Source of the DNA: Syntrophomonadaceae bacterium | Lineage (GTDB): Bacteria; Bacillota_D; Dethiobacteria; DTU022 | Assembly: GCA_003562605.1 (NCBI GenBank) | Contig: PWUG01000130.1 | Coordinates: forward strand, 1-5,656 | Length of the DNA: 5,656 nt | Direction of reading: 5' to 3' | Shown here: positions 1 to 5,343 of the stretch, piece after piece | Position numbering within the stretch: the stretch's first letter is position 1 | Layout of the letters: every line of letters begins with the position of its first letter | Notes under the pieces: model-generated | Databases searched by the model: none | Seen by the model: only the letters and a program-made list of their open reading frames with translations | Told to the model about the DNA's origin: nothing | Position numbers and translations under genes: made by a program

Positions 1-564
1 GCAGAGACGGAAGGGTTGAATTTTGCCTGCCAGATCAAAACGGCTCAGAACTTCTTCAACCTGTTTATGCGGATCATCGGCCCGTATGAGATAGCCATGG
101 GTTACGGCAGAACGCTTGAGCAATCCGCGGTCTCTTGTAAGCAGGATGCGGTGCTCGCTTGCCGAGATATCAGCCAGTGTTTCATCACTGTTGATATTTT
201 GGTAAAGGGTATCGAACCCAAGCATACGCAGGTATGAAGCCAGTTTCCCAAGGTGGGTATCAAGTACAAAGCGCGGTTCGCGCAGCGGCTCGGGCCGCAC
301 CTGGATAATCGGATTTATATCAAGAGCTTCAAAAACGGGGAAAACGCTGATGCGGTCACCGTCCCTGACCCGGTAAGAAAAACCGACCGATTCTTCACCG
401 GCCAGGATCAAATCTATTTCAGTGTGGGGTATGCCCAGCGATTCAACCAGATCTTTGACCGTAGGTTGGCCAATAAAGGTGTGGGCAAAAGTAACCTGTC
501 TTTTTTCAGGAGGAAGTAAATCGTTCAACTCGGCGTAAAAACGCATGTAAACCGTGGAAGCCAT
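1..564 (-). CDS. Mut7-C family RNase with N-terminal ThiS/ubiquitin-like domain (partial, 3' end off the left edge)
   Basis: The frame is open from an ATG at 564 to the window edge, giving 188 residues with no stop. Residues about 3-80 look like a beta-grasp ThiS/MoaD-like (Mut7-C ubiquitin) domain, with V-R-D-G-D-R-I-S-V-F-P at about 66-76. Residues about 98-188 match the Mut7-C PIN-like RNase domain: F-V-L-D-T-H-L-G-K-L (99-108, acidic D102), Y-L-R-M-L-G-F-D-T (111-119) and L-L-T-R-D-R-G-L-L-K (141-150, acidic D145). The last visible residue, C188, fits the first cysteine of the C-terminal zinc ribbon usual in this family. GGGAGG lies 12 nt before the ATG. From family knowledge it is a putative metal-dependent RNase; the substrate and the role of the ubiquitin-like domain are not established. 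A terminator separates it from the gene upstream on the same strand, so it probably has its own promoter, which I could not identify. Confidence 0.88.
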   Translation of the reverse strand, partial: MASTVYMRFYAELNDLLPPEKRQVTFAHTFIGQPTVKDLVESLGIPHTEIDLILAGEESVGFSYRVRDGDRISVFPVFEALDINPIIQVRPEPLREPRFVLDTHLGKLASYLRMLGFDTLYQNINSDETLADISASEHRILLTRDRGLLKRSAVTHGYLIRADDPHKQVEEVLSRFDLAGKIQPFRLC

Positions 565-595
565 ATTGCAAGAAATCCTCCCTCGGAAGCAGTAA

Positions 596-621
596 TGTGC
601 TTTGCTGCACTTTTTAGCACA
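596..621 (-). other. Small inverted repeat in the leader of the Mut7-C gene
   Basis: TGTGCT (596-601) and AGCACA (616-621) are perfect 6-bp arms around a 14-nt loop. A competing GTGC/GCAC pairing (597-600 with 607-610) lies inside it. It sits between the upstream terminator and the Mut7-C ribosome binding site. It may be a leader hairpin or chance; no known RNA family is recognised. Confidence 0.3.
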
Positions 622-663
622 AAAGGCCCTCCCCTGCGGTATAACCCGTTGGAGAAGGCCTTT
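621..663 (-). terminator. Rho-independent terminator after the 62-residue protein gene
   Basis: Arms AAAGGCC (622-628) and GGCCTTT (657-663) pair over 7 bp. After a 2-nt AA bulge the stem continues for 4 bp (CTCC 629-632 with GGAG 651-654). A small inner GGT/ACC pairing sits in the loop. Read leftward, the stem ends in a short run of four T, so it best serves the minus-strand genes ending at 681. The T run is short, and near symmetry means some plus-strand termination is also possible. Confidence 0.62.
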
Positions 664-680
664 CCTGATCCGTTATCGAC

Positions 681-869
681 TTATAAAGCTACTAAGACAA
701 CGCCCAAATCCTTTTCAAGGGTTTGAATATTTTCCAACTGCTCCGGTGTCAACTGCGCCGGCTTTATCTCCTGGCAGTTAAAGGCCAAAAGAGTCCGCCC
801 CATGTCCTTTTCAAGCTTCTGCAGGGACTTAAGTTTTTCCTCATCGACCGAGGCATATGAACAGATCAT
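681..869 (-). CDS. Small protein of two tandem copies of an L-x-x-(L/I)-Q-x-L-E-K-D motif, function unknown
   Basis: This is a 62-residue protein starting at the ATG at 869, chosen because GGAAG lies about 9 nt upstream. An in-frame GTG at 878 would add three residues, but the Shine-Dalgarno abuts it. The chain is an internal duplication with a 32-residue period. Residues 11-30 and 43-62 share 10 of 20 positions (E, L, Q, L-E-K-D, G, L, A), plus conservative L/I, M/L and F/L changes. The codons also agree, with TCCTTTTCAAG at both 709-719 and 805-815, exactly 96 nt apart. Each unit looks like an amphipathic helix leading into a short hydrophobic strand. Cysteines are at residues 3 and 32. There is no signal peptide or membrane segment. 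I recall similar uncharacterised small proteins in Clostridia but know no function. It lies 60 bp after the acetyltransferase gene and ahead of the terminator, so it is probably the last gene of that operon. Confidence 0.82.
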   Translation of the reverse strand: MICSYASVDEEKLKSLQKLEKDMGRTLLAFNCQEIKPAQLTPEQLENIQTLEKDLGVVLVAL

Positions 870-929
870 AGAGAACACTTCCTTTTAGTTTTTTTAATAT
901 TTTAAATATTATATTATTAGCTCAAAACC

Positions 930-1442
930 TTACACCATTCTAATTTTTTGTTTAAGCCAGTCTCTTCGCTCAAACCTGTATACAAAGCAATCATCACTTT
1001 CAAAGCTGCGGCGGCCAATACGTTTGAAACCCATATGTTCATAAAAACGAATCGCTCCGGTATTGTCTACCAGTGGATCGACAATGACACCTTTTACCTG
1101 CGGGTTATGAAAACAGATTTCCAGGGCAAGGTTCATCATTTGGGTTCCATAGCCACGGTTCAAATCTGATTCTTCCCCAATCCAGATATCGATGGCTCGC
1201 AGGTTCGGCTCGACATCTCCCCAGTAATGTGTTTCTTCCAGTTCAGGATCAAGAATAATAATGGCGCCGATGGCCCTGTCATCTATTTCGGCAATTAGGA
1301 TTTCCCGCCAATCGACGCTGCGGGGGATCTCATTTTCCCAATCAAAAGGATCATCATCACCGCTGGCTTCAATAACGTGTTTTTTGGCGTCCCATTTCTT
1401 TAAGACAGCGATATCATTTGTGCCTGCCGGACGTAGTTTCAT
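930..1442 (-). CDS. GNAT family N-acetyltransferase, AAC(6')-Ib-like
   Basis: A cytoplasmic 170-residue protein spanning a full GNAT fold. It would transfer an acetyl group from acetyl-CoA to an amine. The acetyl-CoA pyrophosphate loop (motif A) is N-R-G-Y-G-T (95-100), preceded by A-I-D-I-W-I-G-E (83-90), where D85 aligns with the Asp of the I-D-Q segment in AAC(6')-Ib. Motif B is V-D-P-L-V-D-N-T-G-A-I-R-F-Y-E-H-M-G-F (121-139); Y134 sits where the family has its catalytic-side tyrosine. This layout is closest to the Acetyltransf_8 group, which includes aminoglycoside 6'-acetyltransferases and siderophore or lysine N-acyltransferases. Substrate specificity cannot be read from the sequence, so resistance should not be assumed. 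AAGGA lies 9 nt before the ATG. It starts 22 bp after the GYD gene, so the two are almost certainly co-transcribed. Confidence 0.9.
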   Translation of the reverse strand: MKLRPAGTNDIAVLKKWDAKKHVIEASGDDDPFDWENEIPRSVDWREILIAEIDDRAIGAIIILDPELEETHYWGDVEPNLRAIDIWIGEESDLNRGYGTQMMNLALEICFHNPQVKGVIVDPLVDNTGAIRFYEHMGFKRIGRRSFESDDCFVYRFERRDWLKQKIRMV

Positions 1443-1464
1443 AGAATCATATCCTTAAAAACTT

Positions 1465-1740
1465 TTAAAACAGCTTATCAAATTCTTCGATGGTCATAGC
1501 ACCGTTTGTGGAAAAACTAATGCCGAACATATCTTTCATTGTCAAAGAGGTTTTAACCACATCGGCGATATCCGGAAAATCGACGATGAAGAGCAGATCG
1601 GATCTGCCAAGCACCGCATAACCGGCTTTTAGAGTGCCACCATTTTCTTCAATTACCTGTTTAGCCTTTTCTGTTCGCTCGGAGCTGATATCCTGCATCG
1701 TACCCGTCTGATACTTACCATACATCAGGTAAAGACTCAT
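1465..1740 (-). CDS. GYD domain-containing protein
   Basis: A 91-residue protein matching the small GYD family over its whole length. It opens with a Y-L-M-Y-G-K-Y strand (4-10), followed by I-S-S-E-R-T-E-K-A (18-26), a helix, and a second half A-V-L-G-R-S-D-L-L-F-I-V-D-F-P-D (42-57). It ends with F-G-I-S-F-S-T (72-78) and E-E-F-D-K-L (85-90). The family is named for a Gly-Tyr-Asp triplet; here that spot reads G45-R-S-D48, so the tyrosine is a serine. The fold is a ferredoxin-like alpha/beta dimer; no biochemical role is established. AAGGAGG lies 7 nt before the ATG, and a near-consensus promoter is about 100 bp upstream. It is the first gene of the GYD, acetyltransferase, small-protein operon. 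The operon suggests a shared condition of expression but does not reveal the function. Confidence 0.9.
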   Translation of the reverse strand: MSLYLMYGKYQTGTMQDISSERTEKAKQVIEENGGTLKAGYAVLGRSDLLFIVDFPDIADVVKTSLTMKDMFGISFSTNGAMTIEEFDKLF

Positions 1741-1759
1741 TCTTTATCCTCCTTAGTGG

Positions 1760-1835
1760 TATACCGGCCGGTAAGTAAGTCTTTTTAATCCAATTGGCTT
1801 GCACTTAAGATAGCGATCCGACCGATCCCGGTATA
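1760..1835 (-). promoter_or_regulatory. Possible structured 5' leader of the GYD operon
   Basis: TATACCGG (1760-1767) and CCGGTATA (1828-1835) are perfect 8-bp complementary arms 60 nt apart, spanning nearly all of the predicted untranslated leader. The proximal arm overlaps a 12-bp perfect palindrome, TACCGGCCGGTA (1762-1773), that could fold or bind protein instead. The arm ends only about 6 nt from the AAGGAGG ribosome binding site. Two near-copies of CGATCC lie inside (around 1814-1828). I recognise no known riboswitch; the regulatory role is inferred. Confidence 0.35.
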
Positions 1836-1843
1836 ATAAATTC

Positions 1844-1872
1844 ATTATACTTTATTTTTAGATTATTGCCAA
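1844..1872 (-). promoter_or_regulatory. Sigma-A type promoter for the GYD operon
   Basis: Read leftward: -35 TTGGCA (1867-1872, 5 of 6 consensus), a 17-bp spacer, and -10 TATAAT (1844-1849, 6 of 6). Transcription would start near 1837, leaving a leader of about 95 nt before the GYD start codon. The -10 is one arm of the inverted repeat GTATAAT/ATTATAC (1831-1837 and 1844-1850). Confidence 0.8.
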
Positions 1873-1941
1873 TGAACATCTATTTGACGGCCGGCCGGCT
1901 ATTATTTTCAAGGGCCTTTAACCCCGAATATTTATAGATTA

Positions 1942-1959
1942 ACCTGCTGCCGGGCAGGT
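1942..1959. other. 6-bp inverted repeat upstream of the alpha/beta hydrolase gene
   Basis: ACCTGC (1942-1947) and GCAGGT (1954-1959) flank a 6-nt loop. No T run follows on either strand, so it is not a convincing terminator. The rest of the 291-bp divergent gap (1741-2031) holds the GYD promoter and leader on the minus strand. A G+C-rich GCCGGCCGGC palindrome lies at 1890-1899, and 1960-2010 is A+T-rich. I found no convincing plus-strand promoter there for the hydrolase. Confidence 0.35.
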
Positions 1960-2031
1960 AAAAAGCAATGTCTGTGTAATTATTTAAAAATCATATTAAA
2001 ACAGCAATTTCTATTGGTGGTGGTGATCACA

Positions 2032-2787
2032 ATGTCAAATAAAAACAAGCCGGGCCGATTTAAAATTATCATCAAAAAGGCCGCTGCTGCCGCCCTGGTC
2101 TTAGCTATCCTTGGAACAGGCGGTTTCTGGTTATACGTTAAAACCCAAACCAGACCGGCGGAAGCCGACTACCTGGCTATGATCATGGCGGATGAAAGTG
2201 TAAGCATTATCGAGGAACGCAACCACTTTATTATCAGACCGGCCAACGTAAGGCAGGACTTGCCACCGGTGATTTACTACCCGGGCGGGCTGGTTGCTCC
2301 GGAAGCTTATCTATATAAGATGGGGCGCACGGCTGCCTGCCTGCAGACAAATATATATATCATTAAAGCACCGTTCAATGCGGCCGTATTTGATGTAAAT
2401 GCTGCCGGCAGGATAATTGACAAATATGATCTTGAGAAAACCTGGGTTGGCGGTCATTCGCTGGGCGGCATTTCAGCCTGCAGGTTCACTGCCGGCAATC
2501 CGGAAAATGTTTTCGGTCTATTTATTTTTGGTTCATATTGCGATCAGGATATCGGGGAATTTGAAGGGCCGGTAATTTCGGTTATGGGCCTGCAGGATGG
2601 GGTTATTAACCGCGATAACTACAGGGATGCAAAGCTAAATCTTCCTCTGAACGCAGCTGTTTTAGAGGTTGAGGGGTTAAACCACTCCGACTTCGGCAAC
2701 TACGGGCTGCAGGATAATGACGGCCCCAGCAGCCTGAGCGATGATGAGGTTATCGAAATAATCTGCAGTGTTTTTAGGGAAAATTAA
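2032..2787 (+). CDS. Membrane-anchored alpha/beta hydrolase
   Basis: The protein has 251 residues. The ATG at 2032 is chosen because GGTGATC, complementary to the extreme 3' end of 16S rRNA, lies just before it. A TTG at 2014 is in frame but would place this site inside the gene. A basic N-terminus (K4-K16) precedes one hydrophobic segment (about 17-36), so the enzyme is probably anchored with its catalytic domain outside the membrane. P-P-V-I-Y-Y-P-G-G-L (78-87) forms the first core strand and oxyanion region. The nucleophile elbow is G-G-H-S-L-G-G (140-146, S143). The acid is likely D189 in G-L-Q-D-G (186-190), and the base H218 in N-H-S-D-F-G (217-222). The triad is intact and matches the Abhydrolase_5-like group. 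It is probably an esterase or lipase-like hydrolase; the substrate is unknown. The FMN enzyme gene follows after 52 bp, probably in the same transcript. Confidence 0.87.
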   Translation: MSNKNKPGRFKIIIKKAAAAALVLAILGTGGFWLYVKTQTRPAEADYLAMIMADESVSIIEERNHFIIRPANVRQDLPPVIYYPGGLVAPEAYLYKMGRTAACLQTNIYIIKAPFNAAVFDVNAAGRIIDKYDLEKTWVGGHSLGGISACRFTAGNPENVFGLFIFGSYCDQDIGEFEGPVISVMGLQDGVINRDNYRDAKLNLPLNAAVLEVEGLNHSDFGNYGLQDNDGPSSLSDDEVIEIICSVFREN

Positions 2788-2839
2788 TTAATAATACTTA
2801 ACCTCCACGTGGAAACAACTTAATTCAGGAGGACATTAG

Positions 2840-3868
2840 ATGGCTAATTTAAAAGAAATCCACGACCTTGCCCGCCGACGCCTGAAAGGGATCTGCCTGG
2901 TATGCCCGGTTTGTGACGGCAGATCCTGTATCAGCGGGGTGCCCGGTATGGGCGGTAGGGGCAGTCGGACCGGTTTCAAGCGGAACAAAGCCGCTTTCGA
3001 CAGGATCCTGCTTAACATGCGCACTATACACCGCGCAGCTGTTCCCGATACAAGCTATGACCTCTTTGGCATCAAGCTTTCTTTTCCGGTAATGGGAGCG
3101 CCAATGTGCGAAACCACCTATAACTTTTTGGAAAACGTCGATGACTATCAATTTATCTATGACCAGGTGGCCGGCGCGGAAACTGCTGCTGTGCTCGCTT
3201 TTACCGGGGATTCCCCTGACCCGCCCCTTTACGGTATGGGCCTGCTGGCTATTCAGGAAATAGCCGGTGGCAAAGGAATTCCAATTATCAAACCGCGGGA
3301 ACCCGGTGAAATTATCAAGCGCATAAAAATATCCGAAGAAAGTGGTGTTACCGCCGTAGGAATCGATATCGATGCTGCCGGTTTTGAAAACCTTAACCGG
3401 GCCAACCAGCAGGTAGGCCCCCTCTCTGTTCCGAAACTTAAAAAGATTATCGGCAGCACAACTCTTCCGGTAATTCTTAAAGGGATTATGACTGCTGATG
3501 AAGCCGTGACAGCAGTTGAATGCGGGGCATCTGGGGTAGTAGTTTCAAACCACGGCGGCAGAGCCCTGGATTCTACCCCGGGTACAGCAGAAGTCCTGCC
3601 TGAAATAGCAGCGGCTGTAAGAGGGGCCACAAGGATCTTTATCGACGGAGGCATCCGCTCCGGCGAGGATGTGCTCAAGGCTCTTGCCTTAGGCGCCGAG
3701 GCCGTTCTGGTTGGCCGCCCTGTTGCAATTGCCGCTATTGGTGGGGGTAGTGAAGGCGTAAGCCTTTTATACCGGCAATTCCATGATGAATTGAAAAGAG
3801 CAATGCTGCTTACCGGATGTAAAAACCTTTCGTCTGTAGGGCCGCATGTAATCAGGGTGGCCGGGTAA
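2840..3868 (+). CDS. FMN-dependent alpha-hydroxy-acid dehydrogenase/oxidase family protein with N-terminal Cys cluster
   Basis: A 342-residue TIM-barrel flavoprotein of the lactate/glycolate oxidase superfamily (COG1304-like), which oxidises 2-hydroxy acids to 2-oxo acids. Visible signatures are P-V-I-L-K-G-I-M (210-217, K214 near the flavin), S-N-H-G-G-R-A-L-D (236-244, with active-site base H238 and substrate-binding R241), F-I-D-G-G-I-R-S-G (267-275) and A-V-L-V-G-R-P (288-294), the FMN-phosphate sites. It is slightly shorter than classical glycolate oxidases, and its N-terminus differs. Residues 19-30 read C-x2-C-x2-C-x4-C, followed by the glycine-rich G-V-P-G-M-G-G (33-39), so a metal or Fe-S site is possible. 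This variant is, as I recall, common in anaerobic Firmicutes under generic names, and its true substrate is unproven; a type 2 IPP isomerase-like role is less likely. AGGAGG lies 7 nt before the ATG. It ends 23 bp from a convergent gene, with no clear terminator between. Confidence 0.9.
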   Translation: MANLKEIHDLARRRLKGICLVCPVCDGRSCISGVPGMGGRGSRTGFKRNKAAFDRILLNMRTIHRAAVPDTSYDLFGIKLSFPVMGAPMCETTYNFLENVDDYQFIYDQVAGAETAAVLAFTGDSPDPPLYGMGLLAIQEIAGGKGIPIIKPREPGEIIKRIKISEESGVTAVGIDIDAAGFENLNRANQQVGPLSVPKLKKIIGSTTLPVILKGIMTADEAVTAVECGASGVVVSNHGGRALDSTPGTAEVLPEIAAAVRGATRIFIDGGIRSGEDVLKALALGAEAVLVGRPVAIAAIGGGSEGVSLLYRQFHDELKRAMLLTGCKNLSSVGPHVIRVAG

Positions 3869-3891
3869 TACTGGCTGCAAGAAGCTGTAAT

Positions 3892-4977
3892 CTATTCCTC
3901 AGGTTTCGGCTTAACAAAGTAAAGTTTGAATCTCCTGCCGCTGCCTTTCAAAGCTAAACCAAGGCGTTTGGCCAGTGCTTCGCTCTTACGCAGCGTTGTT
4001 TTTCCGGCATCCCAAGTTTTTCTCGACGATCTGGTGACGACATCTTGCCCGTAGCGAAAAGGCCTCTTCCCTGTTTTCGCCGTAGCCCTGATGACGGCCC
4101 TGGTAACGTTATAGGTTGATGATCCAAGAACTTTCGCCAGCAAGGCGGCAGCCTGGATTGCGGCGATACGGCGCAGCTGGCTTCTATCCTGCCTTGTCAG
4201 GGAGGCACAGTAATTTTTGGTGATTACTCCAACCCTGAGGGTCAGGTAGGCATTGGCAGAGCCCTGGATTACCGAATTGGTTATTATATTTGCTGCAGTG
4301 TTTAACGCCGGTGTCATTGAAGAAAATGAGCTGCCCATGATCGAGGCTATAACCGGCTCCAGCTGGTCTTCAAGAAGATCCAGGTTCTCAATCCGTGTTG
4401 CCAAAAAGGCGGTGGCAAATACGTTGCCGTAGAGGTAGGTCAACTCCCGCAGTGAAGGGCGCTGGTTATAAAGCAGGGTTACCTGCCAGATCATGCGGAA
4501 CTGGGCCAGGGCTACAATAACTGCATCGAGGGCGCCGTACTGTGAAATTGCGGTCATGATAAAGACATTCGCAGCTGCCGACTTGATGCTTTCATCGGCC
4601 TTGTTGTTTAAACCTTTCAGAGCTTCTTCGATAGATGATATGTCATCCGGGTTAATATCGGCAGTTTCGATATTGGGGTTCTTTTTAAGCCTTGCTGCCA
4701 GTTTTTCAATAAAAGCGCTGTAGGCTTCACCTTCAGTATCTTCCGGAGGGAAAAGTACTGCCGGCCTCTTGAGAATCGCCACCAGTGGTATGACGATAAC
4801 TGCCGTATAAACTGCAAGCAGGGTAAAGAGTACAATTTGCCCCAACAATGGATGGACATTACCAGCAAGATTTACGACCTGGGTAGTCTGATTGATTATA
4901 AAGAGGACAAATAATACCGTCAGAAAAATAATCCCTAAAATTACCAGCTTTTTTATATAACCGAGCATCCAAAACAC
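3892..4977 (-). CDS. DUF697 (YcjF-like) membrane protein with basic C-terminal tail
   Basis: A 361-residue protein. Two hydrophobic segments (about 11-29 and 43-68) are followed by a soluble linker with acidic stretches (77-128). The segment S-A-A-A-N-V-F-I-M-T-A-I-S-Q-Y-G-A-L-D (133-151), then L-A-Q-F-R-M-I (157-163), L-L-Y-N-Q-R-P (168-174) and a Gly/Ala/Ser-rich region to about 250, resemble the DUF697 family, often found beside or fused to small GTPases. No P-loop is present here and no GTPase is next door. Residues 262-358 are rich in Lys/Arg, suggesting contact with nucleic acid or anionic lipid. The start is uncertain: GTG at 4977 has AAAGG 6 nt upstream, while ATG at 4968 has GGGG 8 nt upstream. 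The ATG start would remove three residues. Molecular function is unknown. Confidence 0.8.
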   Translation of the reverse strand: MFWMLGYIKKLVILGIIFLTVLFVLFIINQTTQVVNLAGNVHPLLGQIVLFTLLAVYTAVIVIPLVAILKRPAVLFPPEDTEGEAYSAFIEKLAARLKKNPNIETADINPDDISSIEEALKGLNNKADESIKSAAANVFIMTAISQYGALDAVIVALAQFRMIWQVTLLYNQRPSLRELTYLYGNVFATAFLATRIENLDLLEDQLEPVIASIMGSSFSSMTPALNTAANIITNSVIQGSANAYLTLRVGVITKNYCASLTRQDRSQLRRIAAIQAAALLAKVLGSSTYNVTRAVIRATAKTGKRPFRYGQDVVTRSSRKTWDAGKTTLRKSEALAKRLGLALKGSGRRFKLYFVKPKPEE

Positions 4978-5066
4978 CCCGTCCCTTTAAAAGTTGGAAA
5001 TCCAGGATACTTTGCCGGATAAGACTGGACTAGGCTCGCTTTATTGTCGCGGCAATACCTGGTTTT

Positions 5067-5096
5067 ATAATATCCTATTTCGGTTTGATATAACAA
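5067..5096 (-). promoter_or_regulatory. Probable sigma-A promoter for the DUF697 gene
   Basis: Read leftward: -35 TTGTTA (5091-5096, 4 of 6 consensus), an 18-bp spacer, and -10 TATTAT (5067-5072, 5 of 6). The start of transcription would be near 5060, about 83 nt before the GTG start. No structured leader is obvious. Confidence 0.55.
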
Positions 5097-5123
5097 GCCA
5101 TGGTACCTGAAAGCACGAATTCC

Positions 5124-5143
5124 GGCCTTGTAAATACAGGGCC
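5124..5143. other. Hairpin in the divergent intergenic region
   Basis: GGCCTTG (5124-5130) pairs with CAGGGCC (5137-5143) with one G-T wobble, and can extend by a T-A pair to leave a 4-nt loop. There is no T run, and it lies upstream of both divergent promoters, so a terminator is unlikely. Two direct copies of GCCTGCC follow at 5141-5147 and 5149-5155. It could be a protein binding site or chance. Confidence 0.35.
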
Positions 5144-5184
5144 TGCCAGCCTGCCTGGAAACTGAAAATAATCCCTTTGAACTG

Positions 5185-5213
5185 TTGACAGCTCAGTCAA
5201 AATGCGATAATAT
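5185..5213 (+). promoter_or_regulatory. Sigma-A promoter driving the riboswitch leader
   Basis: -35 TTGACA (5185-5190) is a perfect match. The -10 is either TAATAT at 17 bp (5208-5213) or GATAAT at 15 bp (5206-5211), the latter with an upstream TG (5203-5204) as in extended -10 elements. Transcription would begin around 5217-5221, a few bases before the first leader helix, which fits the riboswitch downstream. The -35 is one arm of a TTGACA/TGTCAA inverted repeat. Confidence 0.7.
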
Positions 5214-5242
5214 TATGTCAATATCGAAATCCTAACTGATAA

Positions 5243-5319
5243 GGGCAACCCTTCCGAAAGGAGGGCGCGCAAAGCCATGGGTCTAAAGTTCGGCAACGAA
5301 CCATGATCGCCAGGCCGCC
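5243..5319 (+). ncRNA. c-di-GMP-I (GEMM) riboswitch aptamer
   Basis: Segments match the class I cyclic-di-GMP aptamer in order: GGGCAA (5243-5248), a P2 hairpin with a GAAA tetraloop (arms 5250-5255 and 5260-5265, loop 5256-5259), CGCAAAGCC (5268-5276), and P3 with CATG/CATG (5276-5279 and 5302-5305) around a GTCTAAA receptor-like segment (5281-5287). The P3 tip has arms GTTCG (5288-5292) and CGAAC (5297-5301) closing a GCAA loop. The 3' strand GCCAGGCCGCC (5309-5319) closes it. Aligned by eye to the Vibrio Vc2 prototype, ligand contacts G20, A47 and C92 correspond to G5245, A5272 and C5318, all retained. The bacterial second messenger c-di-GMP would control the secreted-protein gene at 5386. 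Differences from the prototype, including two A-C oppositions in P1, are described in the findings. Confidence 0.85.
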
Positions 5320-5343
5320 GGATAAGGATTTTTTTTATCTGGC
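5317..5343 (+). promoter_or_regulatory. Riboswitch expression-platform hairpin with T8 run
   Basis: GCCGGATAA (5317-5325) can pair with TTATCTGGC (5335-5343) over 9 bp with one G-U. Its 5' arm contains C5318-C5319 and G5317 of aptamer helix P1, so hairpin and ligand-bound aptamer are mutually exclusive. A run of eight T (5329-5336) lies mostly in the loop. The run also directly follows AGGATTT (5325-5331), which can pair with AAATCCT (5227-5233) around the whole aptamer. The switch direction (on or off with ligand) cannot be decided by eye. Confidence 0.5.

Noticed and set aside
16..519. Two plus-strand frames (16-237 and 253-519)
   Set aside because: They are shadows of the Mut7-C gene, whose minus-strand translation matches a known two-domain family throughout.
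1942..1959. Terminator at the ACCTGC/GCAGGT hairpin
   Set aside because: No T run follows on either strand and no gene ends nearby.
2014..2031. TTG start for the alpha/beta hydrolase
   Set aside because: It would put the GGTGATC ribosome-binding sequence inside the coding region; the ATG at 2032 is better placed.
2836..3151. Minus-strand frames over the start of the FMN enzyme gene
   Set aside because: Shadows of the coding strand; Pro/Arg-rich translations without family match.
3253..3678. 141-codon minus-strand frame inside the FMN enzyme gene
   Set aside because: Antisense to conserved FMN-binding motifs; the translation resembles no family and has no ribosome binding site.
3869..3891. 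Terminator between the convergent FMN enzyme and DUF697 genes
   Set aside because: The 23-bp gap has no stable hairpin with a T run on either strand.
5243..5319. Assignment to a variant c-di-GMP-I class with a changed ligand (such as the A47G type)
   Set aside because: A first alignment put a G at position 47, but numbering that also satisfies G20 and C92 places A47 at A5272, which is retained.
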